Shown in pieces: positions 23,895 to 30,042 of a stretch of 35,597 nt of DNA. A model generated the notes under the pieces. It did not search any database. It saw only the letters and a list, made by a program, of their open reading frames with translations, and was not told the origin of the DNA. Source of the stretch: a virus. Position 1 is the first letter of the stretch. The number at the start of each line of letters is the position of its first letter. Where the stretch lies: positions 1 to 35,597 of IMG/VR virus record IMGVR_UViG_3300017751_000078. One strand, written 5' to 3'. The position numbers were made by a program, and so were the translations under genes.

Positions 23895-24489
23895 TTTCTA
23901 GGTATTTGTTAGTTAATATCATAATTGCGTCTTCAAGTTTTTCTAGACTATTGTCTAATTGTATACTTTTAATTGTAGTCATAAACTTTAATTTGTTTTC
24001 ATATAGCATGACTAATTCTAGTTTTGAATAATCGTCATCATCTCCAGACACTTTGGTGTCGTCATCTTTAATGTCTACATCGTCCATTCCAAGATAATCA
24101 TCTTGGTTTTTCCATAAATCAACTCCCCAATCTCCAAGTTGTACACTATTCCATTCATTACTCAACATGTCCCACTCCCATTGTCCGAAGCTTACATTGT
24201 CTTTAATAATAAACTCTTTCTTTTGATCGTCTGATAAATCGGATATTTTAATAGCAGGTATCTCTTTAAGTCCTGCTTCTCGACATGCTCTGTATCTCAT
24301 GTTTCCACCTAAAATAGTCATGTTCTCATCAACTACAATAGGTCGAAGATTTAACATTTCGGGAAACTCTTTAATTGATTGGACTAATTTCTTGAATTTA
24401 TCCTCTTGAATGTTTCTTGGGTTTTCGGCATTAAGTTTGAAGTCATCTACTTTTACCGATTTAATGTTTGGTAATTTGGGTTTGCTCAT
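23881..24489 (-). CDS. ParB-like nuclease-domain protein, first gene of the late cluster
   Basis: This is a 202-residue protein. The ParB/sulfiredoxin-like domain spans about residues 11-100: DDFKLNAENPRNIQEDKFKK, then RPIVVDENMTILGGNMRYRA, where GGNMR (61-65) stands for the GG-R motif. The pattern continues FIIKDNVSFGQWEWDMLSNE (93-112), seen in phage ParB proteins coded near terminases and methylases. The C-terminus is Asp-rich and then helical. It is the first gene after the two terminators at 24548-24604. No ParA partner is in the window, so plasmid-type partition is not supported. It differs clearly from the second ParB-like protein at 20652-21170. Confidence 0.75.
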   Translation of the reverse strand: MSKPKLPNIKSVKVDDFKLNAENPRNIQEDKFKKLVQSIKEFPEMLNLRPIVVDENMTILGGNMRYRACREAGLKEIPAIKISDLSDDQKKEFIIKDNVSFGQWEWDMLSNEWNSVQLGDWGVDLWKNQDDYLGMDDVDIKDDDTKVSGDDDDYSKLELVMLYENKLKFMTTIKSIQLDNSLEKLEDAIMILTNKYLENDTK

Positions 24490-24547
24490 TGTGTCTAAAA
24501 TTTTTTACAATGTTACAAATTATATTTCAATAAAAGCCAAAAAAAAA

Positions 24548-24576
24548 GAGGTAACTTTCGTTTCCTCTAAAAAACT
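24548..24576 (-). terminator. Rho-independent terminator
   Basis: On the minus strand AGAGGAAAC, a GAAA loop and GTTACCTCT form a 9-base stem with one mismatch, followed by TTTTTTTTT. This is a good intrinsic terminator ending transcription of the early region. Read on the plus strand, the same stem is followed by AAAAAA only, so it is directional. Confidence 0.8.
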
Positions 24577-24604
24577 TCGCTAACACACACGAAAACGCAG
24601 TTTG
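24570..24604 (-). terminator. Second terminator-like hairpin
   Basis: On the minus strand AAACTGCG and CGAAGTTT form a stem with one mismatch and a loop of 16 bases (including TGTGTGTT), with T residues continuing past the stem. It lies just upstream of the first terminator, so the two would act in tandem. The loop is long, so this is a weaker call. Confidence 0.45.
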
Positions 24605-24699
24605 TTTTATTTAGACCTTATGGCGTCATACCTTCGTTTGATAATCATGCAGGTTATCTGCTTTAACTATCGTGCATTCATGATTGCATTGCAAATGTA

Positions 24700-24933
24700 C
24701 TACATTTTACTTGACTTGATGGTATATTTTCCAATTTCTTTCATTCTCATAATATCATGTCGAACATCAGTTACCATTGATTGACATACTATGTAGCTAT
24801 GCTCCATTCCTTTGGCTTTCTCTAATTGTAAATCTGTACCTGTATAAGCAGTATATTTTCTTTTGATCTTATCCTGCTCTTTCTTTAAATCAGTTTCTAG
24901 TTTAAGAAGCCTTGCTATTATTCTATCTTTCAT
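24700..24933 (-). CDS. Hypothetical helical protein
   Basis: This 77-residue protein is helical and charged, beginning MKDRIIARLLKLETDLKKEQ, with a central YTAYTGTDLQLEKAKGMEHS and a helix SYIVCQSMVTDVRHDIMRMK. The start overlaps the upstream gene by 11 bases and its stop is followed by the intergenic terminators, making it the last gene of the early transcript. No family was recognised. Confidence 0.55.
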   Translation of the reverse strand: MKDRIIARLLKLETDLKKEQDKIKRKYTAYTGTDLQLEKAKGMEHSYIVCQSMVTDVRHDIMRMKEIGKYTIKSSKM

Positions 24934-25147
24934 TTTTAATAAATTTAGATTTAGTTTGCTCTGATAAATTCGTTAGCAGAACATTTAATTGAGCTAATTG
25001 TGTTACCTTAATCGGCTCAACATAAACAACCTTTACATTAAAGAAGCTTTTATCCTGCATGTTCTGACTTACTTCTGTCCAATCTTTTAATTTCTCGTTA
25101 AGTTTACATGTATCCAAGTATAGCTTTTTGTGTATAATATATTTCAT
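24923..25147 (-). CDS. Hypothetical protein
   Basis: This is a 74-residue protein with a basic start (MKYIIHKKLYLDTCKLNEKL), strand-like NVKVVYVEPIKVTQLAQL and a helical end. The start shares 4 bases with the end of the DUF3310-like gene. No motif suggests a function; it belongs to the early small-gene block. Confidence 0.5.
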   Translation of the reverse strand: MKYIIHKKLYLDTCKLNEKLKDWTEVSQNMQDKSFFNVKVVYVEPIKVTQLAQLNVLLTNLSEQTKSKFIKNER

Positions 25148-25425
25148 AAGTTTCGTCTATCGGTTTTTAAATTAATATTAGTTGGGTTTTCTTTTAATCT
25201 TTCTATCTCAAATTCTAAATGATTTATAGCTTTCTCCAAACACTCTATTGGACTATCGTGCTTTCTCGAATTTCTTAATAAGTATGCTACTGCATTCCCG
25301 ACATTATATGTTAAATCAAAATCGCTTATAACATATCGTGCTTGAATTTGTCCTGTCCTATGATACTTACCTAAATAATATTGGGGTATCTTTCCATCTA
25401 ACCATTTGTCTTTCTTGTCTGCCAT
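25144..25425 (-). CDS. DUF3310-like small protein
   Basis: From ATG 25425 this is a 93-residue protein; a longer reading from 25488 would overlap the upstream gene by 59 bases. The core PQYYLGKYHRTGQIQARYVI, then FDLTYNVGNAVAYLLRNSRK and PIECLEKAINHLEFEIERL resembles DUF3310 (SaV-like) proteins of phages, whose hallmarks are a short HY start, a GNxxxYLxR motif and a KAxxxL helix. The function of that family is unproven. The C-terminus is Asn/Lys-rich. It starts 5 bases after the previous stop. Confidence 0.55.
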   Translation of the reverse strand: MADKKDKWLDGKIPQYYLGKYHRTGQIQARYVISDFDLTYNVGNAVAYLLRNSRKHDSPIECLEKAINHLEFEIERLKENPTNINLKTDRRNL

Positions 25426-25429
25426 GTTT

Positions 25430-25603
25430 TTATTTTTGGCTAATATATAAATTATATTCACTTGCCGAAGTACACATATAGTGAACATCTGAAAGCTTAT
25501 GTCCCTGCTCTGATATATACAATTCTATATCCAATTCTTTGTCATCAGTAATTTTGTAATGGTAGACATATCCGTCATTGTAATCGAGTACTATTATATT
25601 CAT
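25430..25603 (-). CDS. Conserved small phage protein
   Basis: From ATG 25603 this is a 57-residue protein, chosen because its start overlaps the previous stop as ATGA. The sequence MNIIVLDYNDGYVYHYKITD followed by DIELYISEQGHKLSDVHYMC resembles a short phage family of unknown function with the same strand-strand-helix order and the GHxLSxxxYM motif (from memory). No catalytic residues are evident. Confidence 0.5.
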   Translation of the reverse strand: MNIIVLDYNDGYVYHYKITDDKELDIELYISEQGHKLSDVHYMCTSASEYNLYISQK

Positions 25604-25860
25604 GATACTTGTTTTAGAGTAATGTAATTTTTCTTTGCAAACCATTCTTTCACTTTTACAGTCCACAATTTTAATGGTCTATCATTATGAAATAATTCTG
25701 TTGGCTCTACACTTATTATTTCTAATGCTGATTTCGGAAGCCATTGATTTCTGACATACATTCCTCTTATACATATTGCTTTGTCGCTATCAGTTTCAAT
25801 GTATACATCATCAAAACTACATTTAAAGTTTACTATTTTAATTTTGTCCCTGTACTCCAT
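25600..25860 (-). CDS. Small phage protein with WLPKS motif
   Basis: This is an 86-residue protein with strand-rich IKIVNFKCSFDDVYIET, then YVRNQWLPKSALEIISV and VKVKEWFAKKN near the end. A WLPKS followed by a terminal WxAxK segment is common in short phage proteins in early regions, but no function is established that I know of. Its start overlaps the previous gene by 28 bases and its stop overlaps the next start by 4 bases (ATGA). Confidence 0.5.
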   Translation of the reverse strand: MEYRDKIKIVNFKCSFDDVYIETDSDKAICIRGMYVRNQWLPKSALEIISVEPTELFHNDRPLKLWTVKVKEWFAKKNYITLKQVS

Positions 25861-26030
25861 TTGTCTATTTTTTCTATTAGTTTATATAATTCCATTTTAC
25901 TATATGGCTTAAATTCCTGCTCACCATTACCCTGTGCACATTTGTTTATTAGTACTCTTACTGATAATTGTAATATGCTTAATTGAGTAGGTGTTAAATC
26001 TATCCAATACTTCTTAACTTTCTTTGACAT
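25833..26030 (-). CDS. Hypothetical protein
   Basis: This is a 65-residue protein with a basic start (MSKKVKKYWIDLTPTQLSIL), a helix LSVRVLINKCAQ and helix SKMELYKLIEKIDKW. It overlaps both neighbours, by 17 and 28 bases. It could be a small regulator, but no family was recognised. Confidence 0.5.
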   Translation of the reverse strand: MSKKVKKYWIDLTPTQLSILQLSVRVLINKCAQGNGEQEFKPYSKMELYKLIEKIDKWSTGTKLK

Positions 26031-26313
26031 AGTCTGCTAGTTTTTTAGTTTCTCTGATTAATCTTCTTTCCCAATATAGTTGTGCCATATATAGCACCTC
26101 TATTTTTCTCTTTCTTTTAGTGGCACTATATAGCCACTTGTACATGTCTTTATTCATAGTAGCCAATGTTGTTTCGGTATATTGTTTTGATCTTCGAACA
26201 TTATCATTGACTTGTTCTATTACCTCTAATTGTTTTTCAATGTCTTTAGTGTTAATGTTTCTTGACATTGTATTAAAAGTTATGTCTGATGGATTGCCGT
26301 TAAATGTATTCAT
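26014..26313 (-). CDS. Hypothetical helical protein
   Basis: This is a 99-residue protein, mostly helical and basic, with VIEQVNDNVRRSKQYTETTL and KRKRKIEVLYMAQLYWERRL segments. It lies 4 bases from the SprT-like gene stop and overlaps the next gene by 17 bases, so it probably shares the transcript started at promoter D. No function is suggested. Confidence 0.5.
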   Translation of the reverse strand: MNTFNGNPSDITFNTMSRNINTKDIEKQLEVIEQVNDNVRRSKQYTETTLATMNKDMYKWLYSATKRKRKIEVLYMAQLYWERRLIRETKKLADYVKES

Positions 26314-26317
26314 GATA

Positions 26318-27154
26318 TTATTTGTTTAGGTGAATTGTTTGTTTTAGTCCTGCTAGTGTTCTATTTCTAAATTGCTTTGTGTCTGCTAAATCTAATGTCA
26401 TTTTGCATGAGTGAATAGTTTCTTCAATGTCATTATTAATGATTGGTGCAGAAGCAAACACTCCGTATCTTACACAAAAATATAGTAAGTGATTATTCAT
26501 TACCCATGCAGTAGTCTTTTGCTTGTATTCTGCTATTGCAGGATTGTTAATTTTCTTTGCTTTAGATGGAACACTAGATTTAGCTTCATTTGATATTGTC
26601 ATATCTTTAGTGTAAATCTTCATTAGTAATCTGTAAATCTCTATCCACATTTTAGAGTGTCCTTGAGCAGATTTGAATAAGTCAAGCTTATCTTGTTTGC
26701 TTGTGTACTGCTCAAATGCTGACATCATGCAGTCCCATTTCTCGCTATTCATTGGTGTGTAAATCAATTCATATTGTAAAGCATGAGCAATTTCGTGTAG
26801 TATTGTATCCATTGATTGACAAATTCCAATCTCTTTATTTTGGATATTTGCCGACATGCTTACGAAAGGTCTTTTGTTTCTTCTTCCACCTCTACTACAA
26901 ACATTATCACTTGATGTTTGTATTTGGAATTGAGATAGTAATAAGTGTGCTAAATCTTTTGAGTAGATTTCATTTAGTACTAATTCAGTAGCTGATTTTG
27001 TAGCTTCATTGATATTCTTTTTAGCTACTAATTGATTGCTTAACTCTACCATTCTTGAGTAAGTATCTTCGCATTTAGAAAACTTGTTGATTACTGATGG
27101 GTATTCCCATACATTTAGTTTCTTGTCTGCTTGTGTGTGTATTATGTTTCTCAT
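26318..27154 (-). CDS. SprT-like zinc metalloprotein
   Basis: This is a 278-residue protein with LHEIAHALQY at residues 119-128; His120, Glu121 and His124 form the HExxH zinc motif. About 40 residues later GHSKMW (165-170) provides a further metal-ligand candidate, His166. This is the SprT-like zincin layout. SprT/Spartan proteases cleave DNA-bound proteins. Phage members are known, with unproven substrates. The remaining sequence is helical, with a Lys-rich region (SKAKKINNPAIAEYKQK) near residue 200. ATG 27154 follows an AACACACACACAAG leader and lies 42 bases after the -7 element of promoter D, so this is the first gene of that transcript. Confidence 0.65.
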   Translation of the reverse strand: MRNIIHTQADKKLNVWEYPSVINKFSKCEDTYSRMVELSNQLVAKKNINEATKSATELVLNEIYSKDLAHLLLSQFQIQTSSDNVCSRGGRRNKRPFVSMSANIQNKEIGICQSMDTILHEIAHALQYELIYTPMNSEKWDCMMSAFEQYTSKQDKLDLFKSAQGHSKMWIEIYRLLMKIYTKDMTISNEAKSSVPSKAKKINNPAIAEYKQKTTAWVMNNHLLYFCVRYGVFASAPIINNDIEETIHSCKMTLDLADTKQFRNRTLAGLKQTIHLNK

Positions 27155-27173
27155 CTTGTGTGTGTGTTATGAT

Positions 27174-27245
27174 GGATTATTCCCTCATTTCTTATACAAA
27201 TATAAGAAATATACTTTGTTCCACCATGCTTTTATGTACTTTTTT
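27174..27245 (-). promoter_or_regulatory. Phage promoter D (TATATTTG class) with operator-like palindrome
   Basis: Minus strand: -33 CATGG (27224-27228), 19 bases, -7 TATATTTG (27197-27204), then TATAAGAAATGAGGGAATAATCC. CTTAT and ATAAG flank the -7 as an inverted repeat (27191-27206). This is one of four copies in the window and has one base fewer in the leader than copies A-C. It drives the SprT-like gene. Confidence 0.75.
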
Positions 27246-27304
27246 TACAAAATATGCAAATTTCTTTTACAAACTTACTCATTCTGCAACAACTCTTACA
27301 CCAC

Positions 27305-27505
27305 TTAAATTTCACTATTTTGTATTTTTGAAGCCAACTCAAAGCTTTCCTCGTCAAAGTTAGAATTGTCCATTTTTAAGTGCATTTGCAGAATTAGTTG
27401 AAATAGTACTACTGCGTCTATTGGCTCATCTATCCTGTCATTTAATCGTCTTTTAAGATTAGCTAATTCCTGTGCTAAACTTTTGTAAGTGCTAATTGTC
27501 ATCAT
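27305..27505 (-). CDS. Hypothetical helical protein
   Basis: This is a 66-residue protein beginning MMTISTYKSLAQELANLKRR, with helix IDAVVLFQLILQMHLKMD and an acidic end. It shares ATGA with the gene before it (27502-27505), so it is translated with that gene. The promoter D region follows. No recognised family; it could be a small partner protein. Confidence 0.5.
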   Translation of the reverse strand: MMTISTYKSLAQELANLKRRLNDRIDEPIDAVVLFQLILQMHLKMDNSNFDEESFELASKIQNSEI

Positions 27506-27690
27506 TTTCCTTTCTTCATTTTAATTACTTGTCTTGCTACCATTCTATGCTTATGCCAACATGATGGTATTGTACATTCTGTCATTTCCTTATAACATTC
27601 TGCTAGATCTTCTAATGTCATCTTACCCATTGTTTTAATTATGTAGGTATAAGTGTCCTGCTCTTTGAAATAGGGTGTTAGCTTATTCAT
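27502..27690 (-). CDS. Hypothetical protein
   Basis: This is a 62-residue protein with helical YIIKTMGKMTLEDLAECYKE and a Cys/His pair in CTIPSCWHKHRMV before a basic tail. The Cys and His residues may bind metal, but there are too few for a clear zinc motif. It starts 2 bases after the upstream stop and shares ATGA with the next gene. Confidence 0.5.
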   Translation of the reverse strand: MNKLTPYFKEQDTYTYIIKTMGKMTLEDLAECYKEMTECTIPSCWHKHRMVARQVIKMKKGK

Positions 27691-27692
27691 TT

Positions 27693-28202
27693 CTATTTAT
27701 TTAATTGTTCTATTTCTCTAGGTCTGAATATCCACAAACACTCGTCCCTGCGTTTAATATGTTTTTTGTCATTTATGTAGTAATTCCAATATGCCTGTAC
27801 ACTACAATGTTCCTTAAATTCGTTTGGCATACATTGAGGAGGTTGAGTAAATTGCTTGTCGGGTATTCCAATAGGTGCTTTATCCATTTGAGAAGTATAC
27901 AATTTAATAAATGACATGTGGACTTTACCGTATCTCTGCTCGTACTCAGCAGATATTGAGGTGAAATATTTCCATAGCCACTCGTAGTTTGCCTTACTTT
28001 CTCTTACCCACTTGTTGCTAGGGTGATTATAATAAGCTTTCTTGTATGGAATATATGTACTTGTGTCATTGTTTTCTTCTGCATAATGTTGTTGAGCAGT
28101 GCACAGAAGTTGAGCAGTTTCCAACACCATCTTTACTACATGTTTTGAGTAAAGGTAAGTTGGTGCTACTTGAGGGTCGGGGTGTAGGTAGAATATATTC
28201 AT
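27693..28202 (-). CDS. Conserved phage protein of unknown function (MNIFxLHPDP family)
   Basis: This is a 169-residue protein. The start MNIFYLHPDPQVAPTYLYSK leads to HVVKMVLETAQLLCTAQQHY, then NHPSNKWVRESKANYEWLWK, EYEQRYGKVHMS and a terminal CLWIFRPREIEQL. This order, with KHVVKMxLETAQLL, NHPxxxWVxES and RYGKxH, is a family I recall from many tailed phages (marine and Bacteroidetes phages). Its enzyme role is not established; it is not T4 DenV. Conserved His and Trp residues suggest a binding pocket. It shares TAATG with the upstream gene at 28202. Confidence 0.6.
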   Translation of the reverse strand: MNIFYLHPDPQVAPTYLYSKHVVKMVLETAQLLCTAQQHYAEENNDTSTYIPYKKAYYNHPSNKWVRESKANYEWLWKYFTSISAEYEQRYGKVHMSFIKLYTSQMDKAPIGIPDKQFTQPPQCMPNEFKEHCSVQAYWNYYINDKKHIKRRDECLWIFRPREIEQLNK

Positions 28203-28426
28203 TACGCAATAGGGTTTATGTAGTCCTCAATTTCATAATCCCAATTTTCTAAAACTGAAATAATTCTGTTTCTAGCTATTCTACTTTCTGATGGGTCGCA
28301 GTAAGGCATTATTGCGTTTTGTAATTCGAAATATAAATCGCTTTCTCCCTGCTCGTTCTTGACGTTATGCAGGATAGTCCAATTTTGGTACTCGATTTTT
28401 TCTAGTAATGATTGTGTGTTTGACAT
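28202..28426 (-). CDS. Hypothetical protein
   Basis: This is a 74-residue acidic protein (LEKIEYQNWTILHNVKNEQG, YFELQNAIMPYCDPSESR, VLENWDYEIEDYINPIA). ATG 28426 follows an AATAACACACAC leader, and its stop shares one base with the next start. No family was recognised. Confidence 0.5.
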   Translation of the reverse strand: MSNTQSLLEKIEYQNWTILHNVKNEQGESDLYFELQNAIMPYCDPSESRIARNRIISVLENWDYEIEDYINPIA

Positions 28427-28459
28427 GTGTGTGTTATTAAAGTTAGTATTGTGTTATGT

Positions 28460-28675
28460 TTATGCTAGACAGTCACCGAATGTGTATTTTACTCCACCTA
28501 TTCTTTCGGCTTCTTTTTCAAATCTCATTCTTAATTTTATCATCTTAATGCTATCTCTTTTTCTCGCCCAATTTCCACCGTCATTTACCCATTCCCATGC
28601 AGTAATTTTAATTTTTTCTAGTTTCTTTGAAGTCTTAACTCCGTATTGGTCGATGTATGATTTGTTATTTGCCAT
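28460..28675 (-). CDS. Hypothetical basic protein
   Basis: This is a 71-residue basic protein with helix GVKTSKKLEKIKITAWEW, GGNWARKRDSIKMIKLRM and a Cys near the end (GDCLA). It is the first gene after promoter C, with ATG 35 bases from the -7 element and an AAAAAAACACACA leader. It could be a nucleic-acid-binding protein, judged only by charge. Confidence 0.5.
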   Translation of the reverse strand: MANNKSYIDQYGVKTSKKLEKIKITAWEWVNDGGNWARKRDSIKMIKLRMRFEKEAERIGGVKYTFGDCLA

Positions 28676-28686
28676 TGTGTGTTTTT

Positions 28687-28754
28687 TTATTATTCCCTTT
28701 CTTTCTTATACAAAGATAGGTAATCTACATTAGACTGCAATGGGTATTGTGCAA
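28687..28754 (-). promoter_or_regulatory. Phage promoter C (TATCTTTG class) with conserved leader
   Basis: Minus strand: TTGCA (28750-28754), CATTG at -33 (28738-28742), 19 bases, TATCTTTG (28711-28718), then TATAAGAAAGAAAGGGAATAAT. The left palindrome half is CCTAT here instead of CTTAT (28705-28720). It drives the 28675 gene and those after it. Confidence 0.8.
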
Positions 28755-28829
28755 ATTATTTTCAATTATTGTAATCTTTTTTGTATATCAAATAGAGTAG
28801 CCAAATAATCAGAAACAAGTAAAATTCCA

Positions 28830-29183
28830 TCATTGCGACATATACCATTTAATTGTTTCAATCGCTTCATCTAATCCTGTACATATTCTAGCACAATATC
28901 CACGATTACCTAAATCCATTTGCCACTTCTTCTGATGTTCATTCGGGTAGTTTCCTTTGACTTTTAATTCTATTGCCAAGCCACACCAATTACCTCTGCA
29001 TTCATAAATAAATAAATCGGGGAAGCCTTTCTTGTATCCTGTTGCTTTCATTTTTCTAGCTTGGGACATACTTGTTCTTATCCCACCTGCACTTGCACAA
29101 TACAATGCTTTTGGATATTTGATCGTAAGATAAGTGATTAATGCTTTCTGAAGTTCGTACTCGGGTTGATTATTCTTCGCCAT
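28830..29183 (-). CDS. VRR-NUC domain nuclease
   Basis: This is a 117-residue protein, the size of a stand-alone VRR-NUC phage nuclease. The pattern runs EYELQKALITYLTIKYP (8-24), ASAGGIRTSMSQARKMKATG (30-49), then GFPDLFIYECRGNWCGLAIE (53-72) and LKVKGNYPNEHQKKW. The PD...(E)xK nuclease core is Asp56, Glu72 and Lys74, with the conserved Q of HQKKW. Members of this family cut DNA or act with phage replication proteins. The start overlaps the upstream gene by 14 bases. A gap of about 75 bases between the stop and promoter C holds no gene. Confidence 0.85.
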   Translation of the reverse strand: MAKNNQPEYELQKALITYLTIKYPKALYCASAGGIRTSMSQARKMKATGYKKGFPDLFIYECRGNWCGLAIELKVKGNYPNEHQKKWQMDLGNRGYCARICTGLDEAIETIKWYMSQ

Positions 29184-29367
29184 CTAATTTATCTTTAATT
29201 TTAGTGGCTATTTCCTCATACATTTTCTGCTCTTTCTCTTTTGTAAATGTTCCTCTAGTTGAAGAATTCCAATACAAATGGCCTTTAGTCCTTAACTTTT
29301 GTTTCTGATTTTCTTCCTTTCTTCTTTTCTTGTAATCCTCGTAACTTTCGTCTTTCTCTCTTTTCAT
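29170..29367 (-). CDS. Hypothetical charged protein
   Basis: This is a 65-residue, Lys/Glu-rich, helical protein (KDESYEDYKKRRKEENQKQK, then KGHLYWNSSTRGTFTKEKEQ). Its ATG at 29367 lies inside the upstream small membrane-protein ORF, with an 83-base overlap. A stop-to-start overlap of 14 bases with the VRR-NUC gene supports translation. The KGHLYWNSSTRGTF block does not look like random frame noise. Its function is unknown. Confidence 0.45.
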   Translation of the reverse strand: MKREKDESYEDYKKRRKEENQKQKLRTKGHLYWNSSTRGTFTKEKEQKMYEEIATKIKDKLDGEE

Positions 29368-29485
29368 ATTCTCTGATGTTATTTTCTAGCTTTGAAGCAG
29401 ACTTTGAGGTAAAAAAATCTTCCCAATTAAATAGTAGCCAACCTGCAAATAATAAAGTTAATCCAATTATATTATAATTTTCCAT
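29285..29485 (-). CDS. Small single-pass membrane protein
   Basis: From ATG 29485 this is a 66-residue protein; a 72-residue reading starts at TTG (29503). The N-terminal MENYNIIGLTLLFAGWLLFN is a membrane segment, followed by a highly charged cytoplasmic tail (YEKRERRKLRGLQEKKKGRK). Its last 83 bases are shared with the next gene in another frame. Role unknown; an early host-membrane-targeting protein is possible. Confidence 0.45.
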   Translation of the reverse strand: MENYNIIGLTLLFAGWLLFNWEDFFTSKSASKLENNIREYEKRERRKLRGLQEKKKGRKSETKVKD

Positions 29486-29514
29486 AATAAAATCTTTTTG
29501 CAATTATACGAAAT

Positions 29515-30042
29515 TTATTTTAGTTTATTTATTTTGTCTGCAAAAGGTAATGCTTCGGTTGTCCTAGTGCCTGTAAATTTTGTTTGAGAATGTTGAGTTT
29601 CTGCATTCATAATAATTAAATCTTCTCTCTTTTTATTATACTGCGTAAACCAATCCATAATTGTACCCCCATCTAATCTTTCGTAAATCTTTCCATACCT
29701 GCCAAGTTTTCCGTTCTTCAAACATAATGCTATGTCGTACATATTAAAGTGCTTATACTCGCTTAAAACAAGTCCTGCTACCTCAAACAACATGTCCTCG
29801 TCTAGTGCATTCTTAACATTGTAGAATTTCTGTGCGTCTAGGATTAAAAGAGCAATCTCGCTAGTTGTTAATTCTTCATTCTGCATTGCACATCTTAATA
29901 AACTTGGAGTAGTACCTATATTGGATACTTGTTTTGTTAAGTCAAGTTTTCTGACTACCTGCTTAAATTCCGAAATGTTGTTGGCTATTAATCCTACTTC
30001 GTATTCTAGCTTCAATACTGCTACTTGATTTTTCACTTTCAT
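29515..30042 (-). CDS. Conserved replication-linked protein of Bacteroidetes phages
   Basis: This is a 175-residue protein with helical repeats and the motif FNMYDIALCLKNGKLGRYGK then IYERLDGGTIMDWF near residues 98-131. The pattern KxGxYGKxYxRLDG is one I recall from proteins following replication initiators in Bacteroidetes phages and mobile elements. ATG 30042 lies inside the preceding ORF, with an 80-base overlap, and no later ATG gives a sensible start. It may be a helicase loader or a primase-associated factor; both are inferred. Confidence 0.5.
   Translation of the reverse strand: MKVKNQVAVLKLEYEVGLIANNISEFKQVVRKLDLTKQVSNIGTTPSLLRCAMQNEELTTSEIALLILDAQKFYNVKNALDEDMLFEVAGLVLSEYKHFNMYDIALCLKNGKLGRYGKIYERLDGGTIMDWFTQYNKKREDLIIMNAETQHSQTKFTGTRTTEALPFADKINKLK

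Larger units (their letters stand above)
24490..24699. other. Intergenic region between early and packaging clusters
   Basis: This 210-base gap, the longest in the window, separates the last early-type gene from the ParB/packaging cluster. It holds two hairpin terminators and, between them and the ParB ATG, possible weak promoter elements (TAACATTG, one mismatch from TAnnTTTG, with a TTTTG 22 bases upstream). Both strands were read for a tRNA-like fold with a T-loop and none was found. No start codon with a credible coding frame was seen. Confidence 0.6.

Noticed and set aside
20652-24489. Plasmid-type ParABS partition locus
   Set aside because: No ParA ATPase and no repeated parS-like inverted repeats are seen; both ParB-like proteins accompany PP-loop enzymes.
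24570-24700. tRNA or small RNA gene in the intergenic gap
   Set aside because: No acceptor stem with matching T-arm or anticodon arm could be drawn; only short local stems and the terminators are present.
27206-27304. CRISPR-like or repeat array near promoter D
   Set aside because: The AT-rich stretch has no regularly spaced repeated unit of 20 bases or more; similarity to the other promoters is limited to the promoter cassette.
27693-28202. T4 DenV-type pyrimidine dimer glycosylase
   Set aside because: The sequence does not follow the DenV pattern (no matching N-terminal Thr and Glu/Arg catalytic region); only the position in a phage early region suggested it.
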